Assembly (NCBI RefSeq): GCF_963678635.1
Contig: NC_087070.1
Span: 2,161,289 to 2,225,288 of the forward strand
Length of the DNA stretch: 64,000 nucleotides
Reading direction: 5' to 3'
DNA from: Symsagittifera roscoffensis
Taxonomy: Eukaryota > Xenacoelomorpha > Acoela > Convolutidae
Shown here: positions 20,601 through 30,130 of the stretch, piece after piece
Layout: each line of letters begins with the position of its first letter
How positions within the stretch are numbered: the first letter of the stretch is position 1
The notes under the pieces: model-generated
The model's input: the letters and a program-made list of their open reading frames with translations, nothing else
Database searches by the model: none
What the model was told of the DNA's origin: nothing
Position numbers and translations under genes: made by a program

Positions 20601-22070
20601 CTCAACAAAGCTTTCACAATTATTTGAAACAAGTCCTGGGGAAGCCGGGAGAGGATCACTTAGCACCCAACATATCGGGAGATTAACACCAAAAGAAGCA
20701 ATTTGTTTTTGTATTCAGTTCCCTCGAAGGGTTTAATGGCATAGAAACAGTCTTGTGCTAAAAAATTTTCTACATTAAAATAATTCTAGACAATTAAAAT
20801 TGTATGTTGAGGAAATTGGTTTCAACTATTGAAGTGAAGAGGAGTTCAAAACATTCCTTCCTGTTGTGATTGTGAACTGACTGTAACTTCGATTTGTGTT
20901 GCAGCGATAGTCTGGTGGCGATAGTCTACAATTCACTGTCAAATGTAGCGGTGATCGAGACAACTGAAACTGATCAGAAAGTATTGAAGAAAACAATGAG
21001 TGACTGCATGCGTCATAAAAAAACTAAGTCTCCAACAAAATGCTTAGTTTGAGGTTTTGAAGTACGTTTTCACATTTACAAAGGAACCCATGAAAGAAAA
21101 TTTGTTAGTAGATTTGCGTTCGCTATGGGTGTTTGCAGGCATCGGGTTTGACTTATTTTGACTATTTTTGAGTAGATGTGTTCGCACCTCCATCGTTAAT
21201 GCATTTTCTGACTCGAGGATAGTTTCGGATTTGGTAATCTGATTGCAAGCCAGAACGGCGCAGTTTTTTTTACTGCAAACTTTAGGCATCTTTTTTCTTT
21301 TTAGGCACCTTTTTTCTTTTTAGGCATCTTGATTTTCCAGTTTCCGTTTTGGCCTTTGCAAAGCTTACAAGTAAATTATTTCTGCGTGTTTGCTCTCAAT
21401 CAACGTCAACGTTTTGCTTCTTGAAGCTAAGTTTTTGCGTTTGTCTTTGTTCATCACAACGATGAGAATCTTAATGTTTTGAGGTTTTAGGAGCGTTTGT
21501 ACGCACGCGCTCGTGAGCTTCTGTTTTTTTTATGTCAAGCATTTGTTGAAGTGTACTAGTTTAACTAATTTCTGTTGACAGTATGCATCACTCAAGACTC
21601 ATTCATGTACAGTGGTATTCTACAGATCTTGGTTTAACAAAGGTACACCTTTAAGGTCGACAAGATAACCCAGAAACTTGAAAAAACCTATAAAAATTGA
21701 AATGGTTTGCGCAATTTGATGATGTTTTTGGAGCAATGCACCTTTAGTGGAAAAAAAGTAATGAGTTTGTCGAGATGCACACTAACAACCGTCTGAGGTT
21801 GACCAAACTTGTGTTTCAAAGTGTTTAGTGCCGCTTTGTAAATCTTTAAAGAATATCGAACTCAGATGAAGCTGATTTAGTTGTTCCTGTTTACGGGTGT
21901 TAAGTAAGCTGGCTTAACGTCATCACTTAAAGCGGCCAAACCAACAAGGCATCAAAACTGTCCAAACCACTCATGCAACTGAAGGGGGGTCATTGTTTTA
22001 CTGCGATAGTTTCCACTTTGGCAGAGGGTCATAATGATTAACGTTCAGTAGCTCAACTAGTTCTCGGGTT
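20600..22070. other. BEL element interior, not resolved
   Basis: Mostly homologous to 44.35-45.46 kb and expected from position to hold BEL gag/protease sequence on minus, but I cannot identify motifs in any frame. Confidence 0.4.
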
Positions 22071-22261
22071 GTAACCACTTTATCTACAAGGGGTTTATCA
22101 TAGTACAAAAGGGCATTGTCGCAGGGCGAAGTCTGCCGTACACGAATTTGAAACGGCGTTGAGTTGGGATATGTTTCACCGTTGTCTTGATGAGTATAAA
22201 GATCGGGAACGAGTTTGGGTATGGGATGGAATATGATTGAAGTGAAAGCTTACGGTCAAAG

Positions 22262-22651
22262 TTACGTGCAAATGAAATGGAGAGTGTACGTATAATTCCA
22301 TTCACGATACTCGGTAAGATAACCAAACTGGATTCCCAGTGTAACTTTTTTATCGAACGGATCGGCAGGGGCGTTAGACTGAAACGCTAGATGGCAGTAG
22401 ACGTTTCTACCAGCTTTTGCGGGTACGGCCAAAATTTTGAGATATGTAGCAGGCGCGGTGTCATGGGTAAAAAATTCAGCTGCAGCGACAGTAACGGACA
22501 GAACGGATGATATAGTGCGGCAAGTCTTGGTTACTAGAATATTGACAGCTAATGAAGTTAAATTTGACATGCATGAATGGTGATTCGGATCAACACAGTA
22601 CGGACCGAAAAGCGGTGTTTTCGTGGACTGTTGGAATTTCTGTACTGACAT
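22262..22651 (-). pseudogene. 129-codon BEL-internal frame, unknown domain
   Basis: This is a long open minus-strand frame (starting MSVQKFQQSTKTPLFGPYCV, later …PAKAGRNVYCHLAFQSN…). Its position in the BEL element suggests gag or protease, but no clear catalytic or zinc motif is visible. About 475 bp here (roughly 22,075-22,550) are deleted in super-block 2. Confidence 0.3.
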
Positions 22652-23419
22652 GTATTTTCTGGTAGTTTACTTGACCCAAGTCTCGGTTCGCAGATAGCCT
22701 ATGTCGTTTTCTGCAATTTCAATATCCTATAAACTTGTTTCTGGGACAACCACTTTGATATCGACATCAAAATTTTGAAGCCCTATTTCAGTAAGAGTTT
22801 TTGCGGCTAGTTTCACTTTGTTCTCATCTGCTTACCCCTACAGTTCTAGTTCTTCTTTTTGATGCAGTAGCTGATATTTGTTTTGCTTCAGACAAAGTTT
22901 GACCTCATTTTGTCGTTCGATCTCGTCTCGACGGATTTTAACTACTTTGAGGTCTCTACTACTCTAGATTGATTTAATTGAAGCCGAAAGTGTTCTAGAC
23001 GAAACTTTATCATGTTTTGCTGTAATTCCTTGAAACCTGTTCAGAATCGGAAGCCTCAGAAGAAGTTGGTCTTGATTTTTGAAGATTTCCTTAATTTCCA
23101 AAATGAAGACATTTTCTTTCAATATCGTATCCACTTGTCAGTTTATTTGCGGAGATCCTTTTGTCGATGGCGTCCAGAATCCGAAATGCATTCATGGATT
23201 AGGTAGCGTTCTTTCTCTAATTTGCTTTTCATCATTCAGACACGGCTTGATTTTTCGCTGCTATCATGTGTCACTTGCGGCTTGAAAAGAACGTTTTCAA
23301 TATTTTGAACATTCGGAATCCATATTGGTTTGCACATTATGAGTGAGCAAACAACATTAATAGACAAACAACATCTGCGTGAAAGATTTTTGTTTTCATG
23401 GAGTTGCGCATTAGTAGCA

Positions 23420-24480
23420 TAAAACAAAAAGTTAGTTCCTAGGGTGAACACCATGTTAATGTAACGTTGAAGAAAAAGTTAAGTCCTTATCAAAATCACT
23501 CAAAATAATTTTTAGTATCGTTATGTGAGTTATGAAATAAAGCAAAAACTGGTCGCTCAGATCAGATAAAGCCGCTTAAATAAAACTTTGACAATATGTA
23601 CTAACACCTTATGATGTTACAGTACTGATGAGTAAACATAGTATGGATTTAAAAGGGGAGCTTTTATGAGCTTGATTTTGTTAGATCCGGTGGTCATACA
23701 AACGGTTACTTTAAAAGTCAGGCATCACAATCACTGAAATACGTATAAAACATGCAATACATAACAGATCATCAGCACAACTTGCATATAACTACTTCAA
23801 CAGTCCCTCATGCTGATGACGTTGATTATAAGCTTGATTTTGTGTCGATTGATTACCTCCAAATGCGGAGCGCATCTTCTCAAATGATGATTTTGGCTGA
23901 GGCTTGGTGAAAGCATCAAAAATTAAATCAGTTGCATTCCTGTTACATTCTCAAACGGCTATAATCATCTCCTCATAATTGCTCAATAATCGAGATAATT
24001 GTGTTGAAGAGGAACATTGGTTGTTAATAATTTTGTGACGATTTACTGGGTTATTTCTGAAACCTTGCCATAATACTATTTTAGTGCGTGAAGCAATTTT
24101 GCGACAACTGGGTATTCTGTACCGAATCGTTTTTTTTTGTGTTCTTTGCATCGAAAGTAAAACCTAATCCTTCCATATATAAACAAAATCTTCGTAATGG
24201 ATTTTTTTCAACGTGCGGCGCTTTTAAGAGCAAAAAAAAAGTTTGCTCCTAGGTTGAACACCATTTAAATGTAAAAGTTGAAGCAAACAAGTAAGGTCGT
24301 TGAAAATCACTCAAAGTAATTTTTAGTATCGTTATGTACGTTATGAAGTAAAACAAAAACTGAACACTCAGATCACATAGAGTCGGATACGTAGAACTAT
24401 GACTAGACGAACTAACACTGAATGATGGTACAGTACTGATGAAACAACACATTATGGATCTAAAAGGGGAGCTTTTTTAT
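23420..24480. repeat. Tandem units of about 0.82 kb carrying copia LTR ends, block 1
   Basis: 23,430-23,660 (TTCCTAGGGTGAACACCATG…AAAAGGGGAGC) recurs at 24,240-24,480. Each is followed by a copia LTR-like piece (23,665-23,800 and 24,484-24,614), then GTCC(C)TCATGCTGATGACGTT and the copia 3' coding end. The intervening 23.95-24.20 kb part recurs at 46.86-47.07 and 47.66-47.86 kb. The first LTR behaves like a solo LTR or part of a second copia 3' end. Confidence 0.7.
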
Positions 24481-24483
24481 TGC

Positions 24484-24614
24484 TTGGCTATAGGAAAATT
24501 AGTGATCATGCAATCGGTTGCATTAATAGTGAGGCATCACAACCACTGAATTACTCATAATACAAGCAATACATATCAGTTCATCTGCACAACATACATC
24601 TAGTTACTTCAGCA
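24484..24614 (-). repeat. Copia 3' LTR, block 1
   Basis: It matches 27,240-27,374 and 53,770-53,900 through GATCATACAATCGGTTGCAT, GAGGCATCACAA and TAGTTACTTCA(G/A)CA. The left end is near TTGCTTGGCTAT. Confidence 0.7.
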
Positions 24615-24619
24615 GTCCC

Positions 24620-24770
24620 CCATGCTGATGACGTTAAATATAGGCTTGATTTCGATTCTTGAGTAACTCCAAATGCGGATCGCATCTTCTCATATGTTGG
24701 TTTCGGTAGATGTTTGTTGAAACAGGATTCTCTGCTAAACTCTGTGCTGCTATGTTGTCTTCATAGAGTG
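24620..24770 (-). pseudogene. Copia RNase H C-terminal end
   Basis: On minus, block 2 (about 53.95-54.06 kb) reads YGDNIAALSLADNP followed by a region leading to the polypurine tract. The block 1 version is the same stretch and then breaks at 24,767 into a gag fragment. D-N-x-A-A-L-S-L-A-x-N-P is the usual copia RNase H ending. Confidence 0.5.
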
Positions 24771-24970
24771 AACATTAAGATTACTTTAGCTTGCTTTTGT
24801 TGCCTGTTGTATCTTACCCGTGCTGTTGGATCTTAAGGAACTTCAACTGATCCATCGCGAATTGCTGCCAGGTCCTTGGACTCCATCAAAACTTGATTGC
24901 CCATAATCAATCCCTGTAAATTGAAACATTTAGCTTCGGAAATTCAATCTTGAGCGCATCAATGGAACCT
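24767..24970 (-). pseudogene. Misplaced copia gag N-terminal fragment
   Basis: GAACATTAAGATTACTTTAG through CTGTCATTGTTGTACTTGT matches the true gag 5' end at 26,990-27,205 and 54,365-54,600, yet here it abuts the RNase H end. The simplest explanation is an internal deletion or recombination. Confidence 0.55.
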
Positions 24971-24984
24971 GTCATTGTTGTACT

Positions 24985-25300
24985 TGTAAGTTACTAGTAT
25001 ATTTCTTGCGCCTTTGATGTATCTGAACACTAGTTTCAGAGCATTCCCTCGTGGAACTCGCGCTTTGACATGAACTGACTCAAATTACAAACTGCGTGCG
25101 AATGAGCAGGACTGGTGGCTGAACTGGCGTACATCAAACAACCGATCGCTGTTTGGTATGATGATTGATTGAACAGAACTCTCCTTCATCTGATATAATC
25201 TGATAGGACCGTAATTTTGGCATCCATTGTTTGCCTTCAGTTTGTCGTTCAGTTCAGCGTTTTTGTCCTGGTATTCGATCGACGTGATCAAACACCACTT
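24985..25300 (-). pseudogene. Copia reverse transcriptase/RNase H connection
   Basis: The minus-strand frame reads AIGCLMYASSATSP, HAVCNLSQFMSKRE and, after a shift, YIKGAR. This matches the copia-type A-V-G-x-L-x-Y-L…R-P-D…N-x-L-S-Q-F-M…Y-I-K-G-T block that follows the polymerase domain. The usual R-P-D is altered to S-P. Stops occur within. Confidence 0.6.
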
Positions 25301-25499
25301 CACATTTCTCACTAAAGAAGAATTTTTCTTCTTTGAAATTCGAATATCTACTGAACTTGATGCGTTTCGTTCCCGGATTTTAGAACTTGTAGCCTTTCGT
25401 TGTAGAACTTATAACCTAGGAATACAAAGTTTCTCCAACTTCGGAGCAAAATTTCCTCTGTTCTGGTCCGATCTTCAAACGTTTGCTGTGCAGCCGAAA

Positions 25500-25852
25500 A
25501 CTCTAAAATACTGAACGTTTGGTATCTTTCGTGTCCATTTGGTCTAGGAAGATTCTCCCAACAAAGAACGTGATGGTGACCAGTTGAAAATATGCGCTGC
25601 AGCTGCTACTGCTTCAGCAAAAAACATCTTCGGCATTTGCCCATGTTGAAGCATTGATGATACACAGTCGTTCAATGTGGTCTTCACTTTGTCAGCAACT
25701 TCATACTGCTGCGAAGAACCAGGAACTATCAGTTACGACTGATACCTCACGACTTGCAAAAGTCTCGGAACTGCTTCGCCTCGTGCTCACCTCCTCTGTC
25801 TGTTCGTGGAACTTTCACAAAACTTCCTGCTTGTTTCACCACATTTTTTGAC
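25500..25852 (-). pseudogene. Copia integrase core
   Basis: On minus, VKVPRTDRGGEHEAKQFRDF corresponds to the copia integrase second catalytic Asp region (L-R-S-D-N-G-G-E-F…F…F-C). Later LNDCVSSMLQHGQMPKMFFA and AVAAAAHIFN match the A-R-S-M-L…P…W-x-E-A-V…A-x-Y-I-x-N-R block. The frame is interrupted, and the catalytic Glu segment is not intact. Confidence 0.6.
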
Positions 25853-25864
25853 GTACCCGCACCG

Positions 25865-26105
25865 GAGTTCCATAGATAATAATCGATTATATTGAACTTT
25901 TGTGGTCTGCCTCAATAAATTTCAATAATAATCGATTATAATCGATTAAAAATGGATTATAATGAAACTATTTTTCTGATCAATAAAATCCGAAGATAAT
26001 CGATTATAATCGATTATTTTTGAAAGAAAATGAAACTTGTTTTCGAGGCGAAATAATCCATTTTTAATCGATTATAATAGATTATAATGGATTTTTTCGA
26101 AGGGT
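25865..26105. repeat. TA-rich palindromic insertion (ATCGATTATAATCGAT type)
   Basis: Multiple copies of TAATCGATTATAATCGATTA, itself nearly palindromic, occur here. The stretch at about 25,929-25,965 ending AAAAATGGATTAT is mirrored by AATAATCCATTTTTAATCGA near 26,050-26,090. Related sequence is at 29,780-29,960 and 60,290-60,470. It separates copia gag from integrase. Confidence 0.65.
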
Positions 26106-26225
26106 TATTCTTGAAATTTACAATTTTGTTCAAAGTTATCTCGTTTTCTGTTTAGTGCAGTTGCTACGAATTACGTTTCATAAAATGTTACATTTCAGAA
26201 TAAAATTTATATTTATTCTGAATCC

Positions 26226-26445
26226 CCCCCAGTTTACCGCTTACCGCCCCCCTCCCCAGTTAAGCCCCCAGTTTACTACCCCCACCAGTTTACTACCCCC
26301 CCCCCCCCCCGCTTACTCCCCCTTCCGCTATTTACCCTCCCCCCTCCCCCAGTTCACCAGTCCTCCATTTACCCTCCCCCGGTTTACCCGAATTTATTTA
26401 CCCAAACCCCCCAGCTTCTCCCCCCCCCCCCCCAGCTGGACTGAA
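26226..26445. repeat. C-rich minisatellite (CCCCCAGTTTAC type)
   Basis: Runs of 5 to 16 C alternate with AGTTTAC/GCTTAC/ATTTAC. The minus strand has many G-runs and strong G-quadruplex potential. It forms Pro- or Gly-rich artificial frames, including the artificial C-terminus of the copia gag frame. Confidence 0.8.
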
Positions 26446-26449
26446 CTCT

Positions 26450-27205
26450 GCCTCCTCGGCCTCTGTTACTCACTCTCCCTGTGGACTTGTATCTGAAAAA
26501 AGGCTGCTGCAGCTCTTCTGACTGAAAACGTGCATTATGTCCTGTTTTGTGACTCAAATCACAAAAACCCTGAACTCTACCGTTTGCTGCTCCTCTCCTA
26601 CGTGCAAAATTGTCAGCTACTCTATCTGCATCATTCAGAAGTATTGCCTCCACTCGCTCGAAAGACAACTCACTCTCACCTACTACGTCCAGTGAAATCA
26701 CCAGAGTTTTGTACTTCTCCAGTGGTAAACTGCCGAGAAGCGTCATGGCCAGCTCCTGGTCATCTATCTTTTCTCCCATCTCTTTCAACTCCTCCTGAAG
26801 TTTCTGCAGTTTGCTGACATGTGCAATCATCCTCTCACCTTTTTTTAACTTCAACGTGTAGTACTGCTCACGCATACGTATCTTATGAGGAAATGACTGT
26901 TTTGTGTACACGTTTTTCAGAGCTTACCACATGTCTTGAACTTCTTCTTTCTGCTTTACGTGCATCTACTGACTCTGTTCTAGAGAAGCACATTAAGATT
27001 GCTTTAGCTTGCTTTTGTTGCCTGTTGTATCTTACCCGTGCTGTTGGATCTTCCGGAACTTCAACTAATCCATCGCGAAACCTTACCAGATCCTTGAACT
27101 CCATCAAAAACTTGATCGCCCATGACGAATCTCTGAATTTAAAGCATTCAACTTAGAAACTTCAATCTTGAGCGCATCAACAGAATCTGTCTTTGTTGTA
27201 ATTGT
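26450..27205 (-). pseudogene. Copia gag, block 1
   Basis: Two overlapping minus frames make a recognisable copia-type Gag. The N-terminus near 27,190 (TDS(V/I)DALKIE) continues through 27,107-26,883. Then 26,911-26,450 carries LKKGERMIAHVSKLQKLQEE, LLGSLPLEKYKTLV and ERVEAILLND, the standard Gag-polypeptide pattern. A decayed zinc knuckle follows (CDLSHKTGHNARF, with Ser and Phe replacing two Cys). In the living element it assembles the particle that packages RNA. A frameshift near 26,900 and the lost knuckle make it inactive. Confidence 0.7.
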
Positions 27206-27209
27206 GTGT

Positions 27210-27240
27210 TACTTGATCAACTCTGGGCCCATAACCTTTT
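27210..27240 (-). other. Copia-type primer-binding site
   Basis: The plus-strand AACTCTGGGCCCATAACC reads on minus as GGTTATGGGCCCAGAGTT. Drosophila copia uses an internal half of initiator tRNA-Met with a TTATGGGCCCAG-like site, so the priming mode is probably the same. Block 2 has one changed base (CTGGGTCC) at 54,610-54,632. Confidence 0.65.
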
Positions 27241-27374
27241 AGCTTGGCTATATGAAAACTGTTGATCATACAATCGGTTGCATTAATACTGAGGCGTCAC
27301 AATTACTGAATAACATATAATACATGCAAAACATACCAGATCATCAGCATAACATACATATAGTTACTTCAACA
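27240..27374 (-). repeat. Copia 5' LTR, block 1
   Basis: About 135 bp. The right end …ACTTCAACA (TGTTGAAGT on minus) is followed by CTTTTACGG, which resembles the GCTTTT left of the 3' LTR at 24,470-24,480. Confidence 0.7.
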
Positions 27375-30130
27375 CTTTTACGGTGTTTGCGAACGGTTCG
27401 TTACGATAAACTGATCGCAACTGCAAGTGGCTTAAAATCTTCGACCCGAGTGTCAAAAAACCCGTGCCAGAAATCCCAAGTTAAAAAAATATTGCAAGCC
27501 AGAGAAAAAACAACAAAATCTGGTTGCGGTTTCGTAAGAGACACGCTTTCCTGGATGAAAGAAAGCAATTTGGAAAACGAATCCGAGAACGAGTGGGTTT
27601 GTAAACGGTTTCGAGCTTCAGACAATCCCTGGGAGAATTCTCCAGGTAAGAAATCTACTCAATTTATTTCACCCGACAAGAGTAACGACAGGGTGAATGC
27701 AATTAATTTGGTTTTACGAACATAAAAATCCAAAGTTTTGGTGTTTAACAACGTTTTGGGTGAAGCAAACCGAATTTTAGGTTGAAATTTTTCGGGAGCA
27801 TTCGAAAGTTTGTGAAATTCTAATAAAATTTGAGATGAATACTCTTTAGTTTTTGGTGTTACGATTTTTAAATTTTTGGTCAAGTTTTAGTTCGGTTTGT
27901 CCTCAAATTTCATTGTACAAAACTTAATGCAACAAAAACAGGTTAAAATTTAATGTTCTTACAATTTTTTTGCTCGTTTGGTACCCATGAAATTGTTGGT
28001 CTTCAATGTCGTGATCTGTCGTCAGCATGAGGCAACGGATGCTGTCTATCGTCTGGGTTTCATTCAGCTACCGTCGGGATAAGACTTCGGGCAATATAGA
28101 GGATTTCACTCATAAAAGTAGCAGTCTGGTTTGTGACATAAGTGATGTCTCTCAAGGATGTACTGCAGTAGTTTTGATGGGCGGGTTGGTTTCTGAAAGT
28201 GAAATAATAATTTAAACTGTTGGGCGGAAATAAAGCTCATAGAGCGGAAAATATAGTAAACGCACATAAACTGATCATTTTTTTGTAGGGGAAAACTATC
28301 TTTTTTCTCTAAAATCACCCTTTTTTTCCAAAAAAAAACCTTTTTTTTTTTCAGTAAAATAGACTTCGCGAGTCGTGGCACAAAGCAATCATGAACAGTA
28401 GGAGGTAATTTAATTGAAAAATGAAGAAAGACAATTCAATTCATGAATCTTTGGAAGTCATTTTCAATTTTTTTTTGTGAACAGTAATTTGAACAACATC
28501 TAAACGCACAGCAGAAGCTGGCTGAAATACAAATAGCTCAATAAAAATCAGAAATTAGACATAAACTAGTTCAAGTTTAACATTCCAAGGTTAAAGGGTT
28601 TTCTAAGTTTTAAGTAAGATTTGACTAAGTAAAATTTTGAGTAAAACTGACTCAAAAGTTATTTAAGAAATGCTTAAGTTACAGTAATTAATTGTATATT
28701 AGCGTTGTATGAATGCGTTCAGCTGTGTTAGACCCAGTTCAGGTATGGTTGATTGTCTCGACCAAAAAATGGAATAATCCAAAAAAATGGGAGATTTTTC
28801 GCTTAATGCTTCCAAATTTTTTCAATTAAAAAACAAAACTTTAAGTTTTAATCTCCATTGAATTTTAATTGTCTTGAAATGAAAAAGCACAAAAAAACGA
28901 TTCAATAGGACTATCAAATTATCAAAACATCGGGACGTTGCTAAATTGTTTGGTCAATCAATGATGTATTTATTGCAATTAAACACACTTTTTATGGAAA
29001 ACAGCCTGAAAGTTTTTATTTAAAGACCTCTGTTTGAAATGTTTCGCTCGATTGGAAAAAGTAGTTATTTGAAGCGCAACAGCAAAATGCTTGAAATTGA
29101 TCATGAAAAATTTAGGAATGTAAATTTTTTTTAAACATACTCAAGCAGTTGGTATGGGCTACATAAGCTGCGCTATGTCACGGTTTGCTTAAAACTTTGA
29201 AGGTTTGATTCTGATGCTGACGGCGTAACACGAATTATTATACCGCAAACTATTTTTATCCAAATCGGTTAGGAGATAACGCGTGGGGTGTTAATGGTTT
29301 GTGAAGATGGGGTTTGGGTTTATTGTGGTTGGAAGGGGGGTGTACTCGTGGATGGGAATTATCGGGGGTGGGGTGGGGGTAGGAAGGGTGGCAGCATTTT
29401 TGACCTCGAAAATCAATTATATTTGGTTAATGTCTATGGAACCTAGGGTAAGTAATTCCGATATTCAATTGTGCAAATTGCCTACAAAATGAGCACGATC
29501 AAGTTTTAAATTTTCAACAAAAACCGCTTGACCTGTAGGGGGAGGTAGATGATGGGTGGGTGCTTTTAGATTTTGGGATGAATGTAGGGTCGGAGGTAAA
29601 TTTGGGGGTGTTCAACTTTGGGCATTAATGTTAGGAGTTCCTGGGCTTAAAGTGTTAGTGATATGGATATGCAAAAATTAATTAAATATGAGTAGGTTTA
29701 GAAATCGAAGAGTCTGTGAATAATGCCCGAAAAAGCTACAAAAGAAATTGAAGAAATTGTGATTAAAAAAATTATGCAGTTTATAATCCATTATAATCCA
29801 TGAAAATGGGTTTTATATGGAATATAATTGCATCCAAAATTAATGGATGATAATGGATTATAGTAGAATGCATGGTCCCAAGTGTAATTATAATTGATTA
29901 TAATGGTAGCATTTTTGATCACGAAAATTGATTATGATCGATTATTTTCCATGTAATCTCAATTAGGGTAAGTTATTCCGACACTCATTTGCGTACAATG
30001 CCTACAAAATGAACGCAATCAAGCTTCAAACTTTCACCAAGATTCGCTTGACCTAATTGATGGAAAAATAATTGCAACCTTTTAAAGTTTACATGCTCCG
30101 CTAGACTATTGCAAAGTAATGTAAGATGTC
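27375..30130. repeat. C repeat module, copy 1
   Basis: Homologous to 54,765-57,400 (copy 2, with a unique insert) and 57,480-60,730 (copy 3). Landmarks are CGAACGGTTCGTTACGAT, AGACACGCTTTCCTGGATGA, GGTACCCATGAAATTGTTGG, CAGAAGCTGGCTGAA, TATGGGCTACATAAGCTGCG and the G-rich stretch near 29,330. Near its right end 29,395-29,560 is repeated at 29,910-30,060 (CCTACAAAATGA(G/A)C…ATCAAG). No gene is proven. See the minus frame at 27,659-27,883. Confidence 0.75.
27659..27883 (-). other. Paired 74-codon frame in C module, copy 1
   Basis: Same length and frame as 55,052-55,276, with blocks such as KIRFASPKTLLNTKTLDFYV versus KIWFVSPKTLFNTETLDFYV. Neither has an indel or stop relative to the other. There is no known domain, and both start with ordinary ATGs. 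The third C copy (about 57.78-58.0 kb) is broken. This could be a small element-encoded protein or chance conservation of recent duplicates. Confidence 0.25.

Larger units (their letters stand above)
17340..23250 (-). mobile_element. Antisense BEL/Pao retrotransposon remnant, copy 1
   Basis: Read on minus from about 23.2 to 17.35 kb, the pieces come in BEL/Pao order: gag-like coiled N-terminus (about 23.0-23.2 kb, better seen in copy 2), a poorly recognised gag/protease zone, reverse transcriptase (19.6-19.85 kb), the linker with the HNPAD motif (18.7-18.95 kb), integrase zinc/catalytic region (17.8-18.35 kb) and the integrase C-terminal ALKPNHFLLG motif (17.36-17.65 kb). Stops and frameshifts are frequent throughout. 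LTRs were not resolved. Copy 2 lies at 41.4-46.1 kb, so the insertion predates the super-block duplication. Confidence 0.7.
24484..27374 (-). mobile_element. Antisense Ty1/copia-type element, block 1
   Basis: It is bounded by short LTRs of about 135 bp: 3' LTR 24,484-24,614 and 5' LTR about 27,240-27,374 (5' end TGTTGAAG on minus). A primer-binding site with GGTTATGGGCCCAG on minus follows the 5' LTR at about 27,215-27,236, and a G-rich polypurine tract (GGGGGAC) precedes the 3' LTR at about 24,614-24,621. Inside are gag, integrase and RT/RNase H pieces in expected order, except for a stray gag fragment at 24.77-24.97 kb. CTTTT-like target duplications flank it. It is heavily decayed and interrupted by low-complexity DNA at 25.87-26.45 kb. 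Confidence 0.75.

Noticed and set aside
26155-26496. Pro-rich plus-strand frame
   Set aside because: It is generated by the C-rich minisatellite. The opposite strand is the copia gag side.
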